Shown in pieces: positions 23,226 through 31,328 of a DNA stretch of 44,843 nucleotides (position 1 is the first letter of the stretch; the number at the start of each line of letters is the position of its first letter). Position numbers and translations under genes: made by a program. Location: positions 1 to 44,843 of the forward strand of contig DASXSB010000085.1 in the NCBI GenBank assembly GCA_036506275.1, written 5' to 3'. The notes below the pieces were generated by a model. The model was given only the letters and a program-made list of their open reading frames with translations. It did not search any database and was not told the origin of the DNA. Source of the DNA: DASXSB01 sp036506275 (lineage in GTDB: Bacteria; Methylomirabilota; Methylomirabilia; Rokubacteriales; CSP1-6).

Positions 23226-24413
23226 TCAGGCGCCGCGCCGGATCGCTTCCGCGGGCGACAATCGGACGACGCGCGCCGTGGCGTAGGCGGCGGCGGCGGC
23301 GCCGAGGAGCACCGCGAAGACGACGGCGCCCGCCAGCAATCGTCCCGAGAACAGAAAGAGCTGCTGGCCGCTGCGCGCCGCCCAGCCGTCCACCGCCATC
23401 CCGAGCGCGGCCGCGATCGCGATGCCGAGGACGCCGCCCGACAATGTCACCCCCAGCGCCTCCGAGAGCACCTCGCGCCCGAGCTGGAGGTCGGTGGCGC
23501 CGAGCGCGCGCTTCACGCCGAAGTCGCGGATGCGCTCGAAGACGGCGGCGGCGATGGTGTTGGCGAGCGACAGCCCACCGATGACGAGGCCGAGGGTGGC
23601 GATGCCGACCACGAGCGCGGAGAAGAAGGCCGTGGAGGAACGAAGAAGCCGGCTCAGCTCGCTCGGGATCTGCACGTTGACGCCCTCGACGCGCTCGCGG
23701 ATGCGCTGGGCCACCGCGTCCGGGTCCGCGCCGTCCGCCCAGCCCACCGCGGCTCCCGTGTTCAGATCCTCGGCGCGGACGGCGACGGCACCCGAGGCCA
23801 GGATGGTGCGGAGCATGCGGTCCTTGGCCACCCACTGCTCGCGCGCGTCCGCGATCGGCACGATCACGAAGCGATCGGGCGCTGTCAGCATCCGCTCGAG
23901 GACTCCGACCACCTCGTAGCTTTGCCCTTCCAGGCTAAGACGACTGCCGACGCCGAGGCCGTGGGAGGCGGCGAACGACGAGCCCACCACCGCCACGTGA
24001 CGATCGTCCGACCTCAAGTAGCGGCCGGCGTGCACGGGCAGCGTCCGGTAATAGCGGTTGGGCGTGGGGACGGAGACGTCGACGCCGAGGACCAGCTCCT
24101 GCGTGAGCGTCATGAACTGGGAGGTGGACGGATCGAGCGGCAGCATCACCTGCGCCTGCACGCCGGATACGCCCTCCACGGCGGCGATGGCGCGCAGAGC
24201 GGCCGCGGGCAGCGGTCCGCCCGCCGTGAACCCGGTGCCCATGCCCATGCCGCGCCCGGCCACCGAGATCTGTCCGAGCACGAAGCGGTCGCCGCCCTCG
24301 ATGAAGCGCACGATGCGCTCGCCCATGGCGCCGAGGGCGACGAGGCCGGCGACGCCGATGGCGATGCCGACGATGGTGAACACGTACTCGCGCAGGATGC
24401 GGCGCACTACCAC
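23226..24413 (-). CDS. ABC transporter permease (MacB/FtsX type)
   Basis: 395 residues, GTG start overlapping the stop of the halogenase-like gene. One N-terminal membrane helix (about 11-30), a large periplasmic domain (31-260) and three C-terminal helices with the FtsX signature (SALVVGIATLGLVIGGLSLANTIAAAVFERIRDFGVKRALGA, about 266-307, then LSPAEAIRRG at the end). The layout is that of MacB/LolC-type permeases. It partners the ATPase gene immediately downstream. No dedicated membrane fusion protein gene is adjacent; the START/BamC-like secreted protein may take the cargo instead. Confidence 0.9.
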   Translation of the reverse strand: MVVRRILREYVFTIVGIAIGVAGLVALGAMGERIVRFIEGGDRFVLGQISVAGRGMGMGTGFTAGGPLPAAALRAIAAVEGVSGVQAQVMLPLDPSTSQFMTLTQELVLGVDVSVPTPNRYYRTLPVHAGRYLRSDDRHVAVVGSSFAASHGLGVGSRLSLEGQSYEVVGVLERMLTAPDRFVIVPIADAREQWVAKDRMLRTILASGAVAVRAEDLNTGAAVGWADGADPDAVAQRIRERVEGVNVQIPSELSRLLRSSTAFFSALVVGIATLGLVIGGLSLANTIAAAVFERIRDFGVKRALGATDLQLGREVLSEALGVTLSGGVLGIAIAAALGMAVDGWAARSGQQLFLFSGRLLAGAVVFAVLLGAAAAAYATARVVRLSPAEAIRRGA

Positions 24414-25678
24414 TCCAGCCGTGACTCGACCGGGCGCCCCGCTTGCCGCAGCGCGCGCACGTTCAAGCGCGCGAGCAGGAACAAGATCGCGAGCGATACG
24501 CGCGTGCGCCAGCGCATCTTCAGAAAGCTGCCGCCGGAGAGCACGTTCAGCACCGCCGTGTACACGCCGAGGCGCCGCTTCGGGCGCAGGAGGAGATCGA
24601 AAAACGCGGGCTCGTAGTACTTGTTGATGAACTTGAAGAGCGGCGCCACCCCGCGCTCCACTTTGCGCTGGTAGCCGGCGAAGCGCTTCGCCGTGAAGCG
24701 GCCGTCGGCGAAGGCATCGAGAATCGCCTGCGCGGCGAGCTGGCCCGTGCGCAGCGCGATGTAGACGCCGCCGGAAAAGATGGGATCGAGGAAGGTGACG
24801 GCGTCACCCACGGCGAGGAAGCGATCGCCCACCACGGGCGAGTTCGTGTAGGCGAAGTTCGCCTCCACCCGCACGTCCATGATCCGCTTGGCGGATTTCA
24901 GATCTGCCATCACTTGCGGGCACCGGCTCAGCATCTCGTCGTGGAGCGCCGGCAGCGGTCCCTTCCACGCGCGCGCCGTCTTCGCGTGCACCACCGTGCC
25001 CACACTCGTCAGATCGCCCGCGAGCGGGATCCACCAGCACCAGCCTTCGTCGTAGACGTAGACGCGGATGTTGCCCTCTTCTCGCCCACTTCGGCGGGCC
25101 GCGCCCCGGTAGTGCGTGAAGAGCGCGACCTTCCCGAGGTTCGGCACCCGCGTGCGGTGCCCGAGGCGCGCCGAGATGAACCCGTCGCGCCCGCTGGCGT
25201 CGACGAGCATCGCCGCCCGCGTCGTGTACGATCGGCCGTCCTGCGTCACGCTCACGGTGACGCCCCCGGCGTCGAAGTCGGCGCCCGTCACCGTCGCCGG
25301 CTGGAAGACCTCCACGCCACGCTTGCGCGCGTTCTCGAGAAGAACCGTGTCGAACTCCGCGCGCGGGACCTCGTAGGCGTAATTGGGCCAGGGTTGCCCC
25401 TCGAGGAAGTAGAACGTCCGCTCCTGCGCCGAGGCCTGATCCACGAACACGGCGCCGAACTTCTGCTGAAAGCCGCTCGCCTCCACCGCTTCCCGCGCCC
25501 CCAGCTCGTCGAGCAGCAGCATGGTGGCGGGCATGAGCGATTCGCCGACGTGGAAGCGCGGAAAGATGTCCCGCTCGAACAGCGCCACGCTGCGCCCCCC
25601 GCGGGCGAGAAACGTGGCGGCCGACGAGCCGCCGGGACCGCCACCGATCACGATGACGTCGTAGGAAGGATGACTCAT
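24407..25678 (-). CDS. FAD-dependent halogenase-like oxidoreductase
   Basis: 423 residues from the ATG overlapping the stop of the GT2 gene. N-terminal GxGxxG (IGGGPGGSSAATFLA, 11-25), GESLMPATMLLLDELG, then QQKFGAVF with K73 at the place of the catalytic lysine of flavin-dependent halogenases. Also present are the WxWxIP motif (W213, W215, IP 217-218), GDAVTFLDPIFSGG at 291-304 (FAD binding and the F..P..S.G tunnel motif), and a C-terminal helical part. These together favour a carrier-protein-type halogenase over a geranylgeranyl reductase, which shares the fold. Xanthomonadin and flexirubin clusters carry comparable halogenases. It requires reduced flavin from elsewhere. Halogenation activity is inferred. 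Confidence 0.78.
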   Translation of the reverse strand: MSHPSYDVIVIGGGPGGSSAATFLARGGRSVALFERDIFPRFHVGESLMPATMLLLDELGAREAVEASGFQQKFGAVFVDQASAQERTFYFLEGQPWPNYAYEVPRAEFDTVLLENARKRGVEVFQPATVTGADFDAGGVTVSVTQDGRSYTTRAAMLVDASGRDGFISARLGHRTRVPNLGKVALFTHYRGAARRSGREEGNIRVYVYDEGWCWWIPLAGDLTSVGTVVHAKTARAWKGPLPALHDEMLSRCPQVMADLKSAKRIMDVRVEANFAYTNSPVVGDRFLAVGDAVTFLDPIFSGGVYIALRTGQLAAQAILDAFADGRFTAKRFAGYQRKVERGVAPLFKFINKYYEPAFFDLLLRPKRRLGVYTAVLNVLSGGSFLKMRWRTRVSLAILFLLARLNVRALRQAGRPVESRLEW

Positions 25679-26772
25679 GTCTGCCTCGCCGGTGGCGCCG
25701 GGAAGGCATCGCTCTCGAGCGACGGCGGCTCGCGCCGCATGGTCGGGTCCGCCACCGACGGCGTATCGAGCCGCTCCTGCGCGTACAGGCGCCGGACGAT
25801 CGGCGTCACCAGATCGGGAACCATGCGGCCGCCCATCGCCTTCGCGACGCCGAGGACGAGCACGGCGGGGGCCGCCGCACAGGCAACGCTGGCCGCGCCC
25901 GCCCGCCGGCGGCGGGGCGATTTCCAGAAGCTCTCGAGCCCGTTGCTGATCTCGCGCATGGCGGCGGCGCCGAGCGCCACTCCCCACATCGTGGGCGCGC
26001 TCGGATAGGACGTGACCGCCGCCACCATGCGCGCGTGCCGCGCCACCCGTCGCTCGCGCCGGAAGACCGAGACGAAGTTGTCGACGGCATATCCGACCTC
26101 GATCGCCCACCGCGCGAACGCGCGGCCGGTGAGATAGGCGCCGATGGCGACTCCGTCGCTCACCGGACGGAACCGGCTCCGCCGCGCCGCGCGCGACGCC
26201 GTTCCGATCGGCACCTCGCGGACGGGAACGCCGTGGAGCGCGGCCGCCACCAGCACCTCCGTCTCGAACACGAAGCCGCCGCGACGGGGACGGACGTCGT
26301 CGAAGAACGCGAGCGGATACACCCGGAACCCGGACTGGGTATCGCGCACGCGCGCGCCGCTCGCCCAGTTCACGAAGAAGCCGGCGACGTGGATGGCGTT
26401 GAGCCGTCCGGGCGCCAGCCCGTGCTCGCCGGCGAGACGATCGCCGACGACGATGGCGCCGGGCATCGCGCGTGCCGTCTCCAGGAGTCGGGGCAGGTCG
26501 CAGGGATCGTGCTGACCGTCGCCGTCGAGCGTGACCACCGCCGTCGCGCCCCGGACGCGCGCGGCCGCGATGCCGGTGCGCAGCGCCTGGCCTTTGCCGA
26601 GACGCCGCCGGTGATGGAGGACCTCGGCGCCGGCCGCGGCCGCCGCCGTCGCCGTGCCGTCGCGCGAGCCGTCGTCGACGACGAGGACGGGGGCGTGCGC
26701 GCGCGCGGCCGTCACCACCCTTGCAATCGTCGGCGCCTCGTCGAAGGCGGGGATCACGATCAGCACGTTCAC
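25675..26772 (-). CDS. GT2 glycosyltransferase (polyprenyl-phosphate-sugar synthase type)
   Basis: 365 residues from the GTG that overlaps the stop of the degenerate ketosynthase gene (GTGA). A family 2 glycosyltransferase domain occupies 1-225: NVLIVIPAFDEAPTIARVV, LVVDDGSRDGTA (nucleotide-binding Asp pair), VTLDGDGQHDPCDLPRLL (DxD-like metal site) and DTQSGFRVYPL. This is the DPM1/ArnC-like group that charges polyprenyl phosphate or a lipid with a sugar. Residues 255-320 form an extra helical region with one hydrophobic stretch. With the EamA-type and GT39 genes in the same operon a complete lipid-linked sugar route is encoded. Glycosylation of the polyketide directly is the alternative. 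Confidence 0.82.
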   Translation of the reverse strand: MNVLIVIPAFDEAPTIARVVTAARAHAPVLVVDDGSRDGTATAAAAAGAEVLHHRRRLGKGQALRTGIAAARVRGATAVVTLDGDGQHDPCDLPRLLETARAMPGAIVVGDRLAGEHGLAPGRLNAIHVAGFFVNWASGARVRDTQSGFRVYPLAFFDDVRPRRGGFVFETEVLVAAALHGVPVREVPIGTASRAARRSRFRPVSDGVAIGAYLTGRAFARWAIEVGYAVDNFVSVFRRERRVARHARMVAAVTSYPSAPTMWGVALGAAAMREISNGLESFWKSPRRRRAGAASVACAAAPAVLVLGVAKAMGGRMVPDLVTPIVRRLYAQERLDTPSVADPTMRREPPSLESDAFPAPPARQT

Positions 26773-27851
26773 GCGGTGCCGCCTCCCTCGCCCGCTCCCA
26801 CCACGAGCGCCACGTGCGTGCCTCCGCGCGCGAGACCGTGCACGAGCCCGACGGCGCCGCGCACCCGCCGCATCGGTGACGCGGGAAGCAGGCCGGACCG
26901 CGCGGTCCACGCCGCCGCCGCCACCCGCAACGCACCCAGCGCCGCCGAATGTCCGAGGAAGGGAGCGAGCGACGCCACCGGCGGCAACGGGGGACCGAGA
27001 GCGGCCGCGAGCACGCGCGCTTCCCAGCCGTCGCGCGCGCAGTCGCCGCTCGCGGAATCGTATACCCACGCGACGTCGGTACGTCCCACGCCGGCGCCGG
27101 CGAGCGCGCGCGCCACCGCGCGTGTATCCGGACGGCGACCGACTCCGTGCGCGCGGGCGGCCGCGCCGCGCCAGGCCGCGCTCACGATCTCGCCGAGGAT
27201 CCGCGCCCCGCGCGCGAGCGCGTGCGCGCGCGCCTCGAGGACGAGGAGCACCGCACCTTCCCCGCGCGGCGCTGCCGGCGCCCCCAGCGACGTGAACACG
27301 GGCGCGAGGGTGGGCTCGATCTGATCGACGCCGCCCGCGAGCGTCATCGTCACCCGCCCCGACGCCACCGCGTGCGCGGCACGCGCGAGCGCCAGCTCAC
27401 CGGCGACGTCGGGCGCGTTCAGCGTCAGGGCGAGCTCCTTGGCGCCGACGGCGATGGCGGCGGCGGCCGCCATCGTGTTCATCACGGTGTTCGGGAACAG
27501 GAGCGGCGAGAGCCCGGACGGTCCTCGCTGGAGATAGCCGTCGGCGAATTCGAGCGTCGAGTGGAGGTCCCCGAGCTCGCTCCCCACGACGAGTCCCACC
27601 CCCGTGCAATCGGGCATCCCGGCGTCGGCGACGGCGAGGCGCGCCGCCGCCACCGTGAGCTGGCAGGCGCGCGACAGCCGGCGCGCCTCTCCACCATCGA
27701 TGAGCGTGGCCAGGGTGCCGGCGGGAATCGTCGGCGTCACCGCGCGCGGGTCGGCGAGATACGCTCCGACGGCGGCGGCGCCGCCGCTGACGGCGGCGGT
27801 GACCGCGCCCACGCCCGTGATGACGACGCGCTCGGCCGGGAGGTGTCTCAT
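26769..27851 (-). CDS. Degenerate ketosynthase (chain-length-factor-like), catalytic Cys replaced by Asp
   Basis: 360 residues with the thiolase fold of beta-ketoacyl-ACP synthases from MRHLPAERVVITGVGAV through LGHSAALGAL. The nucleophile position reads TLNAPDVAG (D148 in place of Cys), the first catalytic His region reads VYDSASGD (Ser at 266 instead of His), and the Lys of the SxK motif is missing. Only the second His (H301) remains. It cannot condense chains, so it should be a partner subunit or chain length factor for the full ketosynthase directly upstream, with which it overlaps (ATGA). Bacterial type II PKS chain length factors usually show Gln at the Cys position, so Asp is unusual. 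Confidence 0.85.
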   Translation of the reverse strand: MRHLPAERVVITGVGAVTAAVSGGAAAVGAYLADPRAVTPTIPAGTLATLIDGGEARRLSRACQLTVAAARLAVADAGMPDCTGVGLVVGSELGDLHSTLEFADGYLQRGPSGLSPLLFPNTVMNTMAAAAAIAVGAKELALTLNAPDVAGELALARAAHAVASGRVTMTLAGGVDQIEPTLAPVFTSLGAPAAPRGEGAVLLVLEARAHALARGARILGEIVSAAWRGAAARAHGVGRRPDTRAVARALAGAGVGRTDVAWVYDSASGDCARDGWEARVLAAALGPPLPPVASLAPFLGHSAALGALRVAAAAWTARSGLLPASPMRRVRGAVGLVHGLARGGTHVALVVGAGEGGGTA

Positions 27852-29020
27852 ACGCGGCGGAAGAGCAGCGTCACGTTCTGGCCGCCGAACCCGAACGAGT
27901 TCGAGATCGCGTGCTCGAGCCGCACGTCACGCGCGGTCACGGGCACGCAATCGAATGCCACGTCGGGGTCGGGCGCTTCGAGGTTCGCGGTGGGCGGCAC
28001 GAGATCGTGCGCGAGCGCGAGCACGGTGGCGACCGCCTCCAGGCTCCCCGCCGCCGCCATCGTGTGGCCGATCATCGACTTCGTGGAGCTCACGAGAAGG
28101 CTGCCCTCTCCGAACACCTCGCGGAGCGCGCGCGCCTCGATGCGGTCGTTCTGCGGCGTCGCCGTCCCGTGCGCGTTCGCGTAGCCGACCGCGCCCGGCG
28201 CGATCCCGGCCTGGGCGAGGGCGGCCCGCATGGCGCGCGCCATTCCTTCCCCTTCCGGCTGCGGCGCCGTCACGTGATACGCGTCGGTCGTCATGCCGGC
28301 GCCGGCGAGCTCGGCGTAGATGCGGGCGCCGCGCGCGCGCGCACGCTGCTCCTCCTCCAGTACCACGAACGCCGCCCCCTCCCCGATCGACATCCCGCGC
28401 CGGGCGCGGTCGAACGGACGGCACGGCTCGGGATCGAGGAGCTTGAGGGCGCTGAAGCCCATGTAGCAGATGCGCGTGAGGGCGTCGGCACCGCCCGCCA
28501 GTGCGACGTCGACGACGCCGTCTGCGATGAGATCGGCCGCCATCGCGAGGGCGGCGGCGCCGGAGCTGCAAGCGGTGACGAGCGTCTCGCGCGGGCCGTG
28601 CACGCCGAGACGGTGGGCGATGGCATCGGCGTGCGAGGAGGGCAGCGTCGATCGCACCGCGCTCAACCGTCCTCCCGCCTCGCGGCCGGCGCGCGTCCAG
28701 TACCACGCTTCCGTCTCCAGCATCCCGCCCCCGACGGCGCCCACGAGGAGGGCCACCTCTTCGCGCTCGCGCCGGGTGACGCGCGCGTCCTCGAGCGCCT
28801 CTGCGGCGGCGGCGAGGGCGAGACGGTCGGCGCGCGAGCGACGGGCGGAACCGGTGACGTCAGGCACCTCGGCCGCGACGCGACAGCGGAGACCGTCGGT
28901 CTCGAAGAGCGTGACGGGAGCGATGGCGCACGTCCCTGCCGCCACACCGCTCCAGTACGCCTTGACGCCGGCGCCGAAGGGGCTGACGGCGCCGAGGCCG
29001 GTCACTGCGATCCGCCTCAT
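27848..29020 (-). CDS. Beta-ketoacyl-ACP synthase II (FabF-like), cluster KS2
   Basis: 390 residues. All catalytic residues are present: TACSSG with C151, NAHGTATPQND with H284, K314 and H319 in STKSMIGHTMAAAG. The C-terminal NSFGFGGQNVTLLF is canonical. It performs decarboxylative condensation of malonyl-ACP with a growing acyl-ACP. Start overlaps the ACP stop, and its stop overlaps the start of the degenerate ketosynthase, so ACP, KS and partner subunit are made in order. Given a second KS in the operon, this one may be dedicated to a particular chain length or starter. Housekeeping FabF is less likely given this operon. Confidence 0.9.
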   Translation of the reverse strand: MRRIAVTGLGAVSPFGAGVKAYWSGVAAGTCAIAPVTLFETDGLRCRVAAEVPDVTGSARRSRADRLALAAAAEALEDARVTRREREEVALLVGAVGGGMLETEAWYWTRAGREAGGRLSAVRSTLPSSHADAIAHRLGVHGPRETLVTACSSGAAALAMAADLIADGVVDVALAGGADALTRICYMGFSALKLLDPEPCRPFDRARRGMSIGEGAAFVVLEEEQRARARGARIYAELAGAGMTTDAYHVTAPQPEGEGMARAMRAALAQAGIAPGAVGYANAHGTATPQNDRIEARALREVFGEGSLLVSSTKSMIGHTMAAAGSLEAVATVLALAHDLVPPTANLEAPDPDVAFDCVPVTARDVRLEHAISNSFGFGGQNVTLLFRRV

Positions 29021-29292
29021 GCGGCGGTCATTCTCTCCGTGATGAAGCGGGACAGGGTGTCGAACGACACGAAGTGCCGGGCGAGGTTCTCCGACTCGTC
29101 CACCACGATCCCGAACCGCTCCTCGATCGCGATGGAGAGCTCGATGAAGTCCAGCGAGTCGAGGCCGATGGATCCGTCCACGCCCTTCGGGAGCGGGGTC
29201 TCGCCGGTCACCTCGGCCGCCCGCCGCGGATCGAACTTGAGGCGGGCCACGAGGATCCCCTTCAGCTCATCGATCACTTCTTTCGATTCCAT
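29017..29292 (-). CDS. Acyl carrier protein
   Basis: 91 residues from ATG 29292, four-helix ACP with the phosphopantetheine site GLDSLDFIEL (S46). The region IAIEERFGIVVDESENLARHFVSFDTLSRFI is the helix III/IV part. The DSL motif is followed by acidic and hydrophobic residues as usual. It carries intermediates for the two ketosynthases around it. The holo-form would require the AcpS encoded at 36884-37294. The stop overlaps the KS2 start. Confidence 0.93.
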   Translation of the reverse strand: MESKEVIDELKGILVARLKFDPRRAAEVTGETPLPKGVDGSIGLDSLDFIELSIAIEERFGIVVDESENLARHFVSFDTLSRFITERMTAA

Positions 29293-29315
29293 GTCTCTCC
29301 TGCTCGCGTCTCGGC

Positions 29316-30035
29316 TCACGGCGCCGGCACCCCGCCCTCGGCGAGCGCAAGAGCGAACCCGATCAGGGGCGCGCACGCTCCCGTCTCCCCGCTGCGCGCC
29401 CTCACCGCAGATGCCGGCGCGGGCGTCGTGGGCTCCCCGGGAACGAGCAACGCACACGCGGCGGCTTCCACGAGCGGCCACCGCACCAGCCAACGCCCGC
29501 GCGCGTACAGGTCCGCGCACTCTTCGAACGTCTCCACTGCCAGCACGAGGACGCGCGCGCACGCGCCGCGCCCCAGCAGCGTCGTCGCATGCCAGAGCGC
29601 CTCCTCGGTGGCGGACCCATCACCAAGGAGGATGGCGTAGTCACCGCGCAGACCAAACTCGATCGCCACCTCCGCCGGTACCGCGCTCGGAGCAGTATAC
29701 GGGAAGTGCAGCGTACCCGCCGAACCCCCTGTGCTCTCGATGAAAGCGCGGTTGGCGGCGCCGTAGGCGGCGGCGGTGACATACACGAGCGCGGTCGCCG
29801 TCCCGGCGAGGGCGCCCGCCGACTCTCCCGCCTCCGCGAGAAGCGCGTTGACGGCCCTGACGCCGAGCACGCACTCGCGGGTGGCGCGACGGAACCGTTC
29901 GCCGCTCACCGGCGTCCGCGGAATCCCGATGACGCGACGGCGTCCCGCCGCGCGGGCGGCGTCGTCGGGCAACGCGCGAACACCGTCACCGAAGCCCGTG
30001 ATGAGCCCGACGGCGGCGACGCGCGCGGCCGTCAT
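29316..30035 (-). CDS. Half-length degenerate ketosynthase (ketoacyl-synt_2 type), Asp at the Cys position
   Basis: 239 residues covering only the N-terminal half of the ketosynthase fold. VAIEFGLRGDYAILLGDGSATEEALW (about 123-148) aligns with the KS segment LGxxGxxxTVSTACxSGxxAL, placing D139 at the active-site Cys. The second half, with its His and Lys residues, is missing and the sequence ends shortly after EAAACALLVPG, the equivalent of GEGAAxLVLE. Short KS-like proteins of this type accompany a full ketosynthase in aryl polyene clusters and act as chain length factors. It overlaps KS1 (ATGA), so a KS1 heterodimer is likely. The length is not due to frameshift: no C-terminal half is found in other frames. 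Confidence 0.8.
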   Translation of the reverse strand: MTAARVAAVGLITGFGDGVRALPDDAARAAGRRRVIGIPRTPVSGERFRRATRECVLGVRAVNALLAEAGESAGALAGTATALVYVTAAAYGAANRAFIESTGGSAGTLHFPYTAPSAVPAEVAIEFGLRGDYAILLGDGSATEEALWHATTLLGRGACARVLVLAVETFEECADLYARGRWLVRWPLVEAAACALLVPGEPTTPAPASAVRARSGETGACAPLIGFALALAEGGVPAP

Positions 30036-31222
30036 CGCCCGCGCTCTCCCTCCAGGACGAGGGTGGCGTTGCAGCCGCCGAAGCCGGCCGACGTGCTCAC
30101 GCTGATGCGGGGCCGGGTGCGCCGGGGCGCGCGCGGCACGTAGTCGAGGCCGCACTCCGGATCCGGCTCCTCGAACCCGGCCGTGGGCGGGATGGCGCCG
30201 TGGCGAGAGGCAAGCAGGCACATGATCGCCTCCAGCGTCGCCGCCGCCCCCATCGTGTGGCCGAAAGCGCCCTTGATGGAGTTCACGGGAACGGCGTCGG
30301 CGCGGTCGCCGAGGACGCGCCGCAGCACCGCGCTCTCGATGCGATCGTTGAGCGGGGTGCCGGTTCCGTGCGCGCTCACGAAGTCGACGTCGCCCGCCTC
30401 GATGCCGGCCTCCGCCATCGCCGTTCGCGCCGAGTACTCGAGCCCGCGTCCGTCGGGATCGGGCGCGGCCACGTGCGAGCCGTCGCTGGCGGAGCCGTGG
30501 CCGAGAAGGCGACCGAGACGCTCGCCGCGCACGTCACGCTCGCGCGCAAGGAGAACGAGCGCCGCCCCCTCGCCGAGGAGCAACCCCGTGCGACGGCGGT
30601 CGAAGGGACGCACGCGGTCGCGGGTGAGCGAACGGAGGACGTCGAAGCCGCGCATCACGAAGCGACAGAGGACATCGTAGCCGCCCGCCACCACGAGGTC
30701 GGCGCGGTCGGCGCGCAGGAGATCGGCGCCGAGACCGAGGGCGGTGGCGCCGGATGCGCACGCGGTGGACACGGTGAGGACGCGACCGCGAGCGCCGAGC
30801 GCGCGCGCGAGGGCGTGCGCGGGCCGGTCGTAGCGGGCGGCGGCGGCGCGCCGGGGACCACGATCGTGCGCGAGCGCGTGCTCGCCTTCCTCCACGCCGC
30901 CGAGCGCCGTCCCCACCACCACCGAGAGCCGCGTCGCGTCGGCGTCGATGGGGGCGCGCGAGCGAAGATCGGCGGCGGCGGCCACGAGCAGCGCGGAGGC
31001 GCGACAACGGATCCCGTCGGTGACGGCCGGCAGCTTCTTGATCTCGCCGCCGCGGCCGACGCGCAGATCGTCGACGCGGAAGCGCTCGATGGTGGAGATG
31101 CCGTCGACGCCGGTGAGGAGACCCGACCAGAAGCTATCGACGTCGACGCCGAGCGGCGTGATGACGCCGGCGGCGACGACGGCCACGGGCTCAGCGTGCA
31201 GGCCTTGCGCTCCCCTCGTCAT
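30032..31222 (-). CDS. Beta-ketoacyl-ACP synthase (FabF-like), cluster KS1
   Basis: 396 residues. The catalytic set is complete: VSTACASGATALGLG with C155, SAHGTGTPLND with H285, K317 in VNSIKGAFGHTMGAAA and H322. C-terminal STSAGFGGCNATLVL fits the family. It is the first gene of the fourteen-gene minus-strand operon and starts 38 bases after a predicted transcription start. It overlaps the half-length ketosynthase downstream, its probable subunit. Sequence lies with the aryl-polyene/type II ketosynthases more than with primary FabF by context, but that placement needs a tree. Confidence 0.9.
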   Translation of the reverse strand: MTRGAQGLHAEPVAVVAAGVITPLGVDVDSFWSGLLTGVDGISTIERFRVDDLRVGRGGEIKKLPAVTDGIRCRASALLVAAAADLRSRAPIDADATRLSVVVGTALGGVEEGEHALAHDRGPRRAAAARYDRPAHALARALGARGRVLTVSTACASGATALGLGADLLRADRADLVVAGGYDVLCRFVMRGFDVLRSLTRDRVRPFDRRRTGLLLGEGAALVLLARERDVRGERLGRLLGHGSASDGSHVAAPDPDGRGLEYSARTAMAEAGIEAGDVDFVSAHGTGTPLNDRIESAVLRRVLGDRADAVPVNSIKGAFGHTMGAAATLEAIMCLLASRHGAIPPTAGFEEPDPECGLDYVPRAPRRTRPRISVSTSAGFGGCNATLVLEGERGR

Positions 31223-31266
31223 GATGTCGGCGCGCTCACGTCGGCGCCGCTCGAGTCCCGTCCTGT

Positions 31267-31295
31267 ACCGTAGGGCGCCGTCGTCTCCCCGTCAA
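31267..31295 (-). promoter_or_regulatory. Putative sigma70-type promoter of the ketosynthase operon
   Basis: On the minus strand TTGACG (31295-31290), a 17-base spacer and TACGGT (31272-31267) precede KS1, giving an untranslated leader of about 38 bases. The -35 matches five of six, the -10 only weakly. No second convincing promoter was seen down the operon. Confidence 0.45.
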
Positions 31296-31328
31296 GCAAT
31301 ACCCGTGGTATCCTCGGCGGGCGCGGGC

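Noticed and set aside
22572..24617. 681-codon plus-strand frame across the ABC transporter genes
   Set aside because: Shadow of clear ABC ATPase and permease genes; the composition is His/Arg/Asp-rich and unlike any protein family.
29316..30035. Frameshifted or truncated ketosynthase pseudogene
   Set aside because: The gene is intact with overlapping start and stop signals at its 5' side, and no C-terminal half is found in other frames. Half-length KS-like proteins are known as partner subunits.
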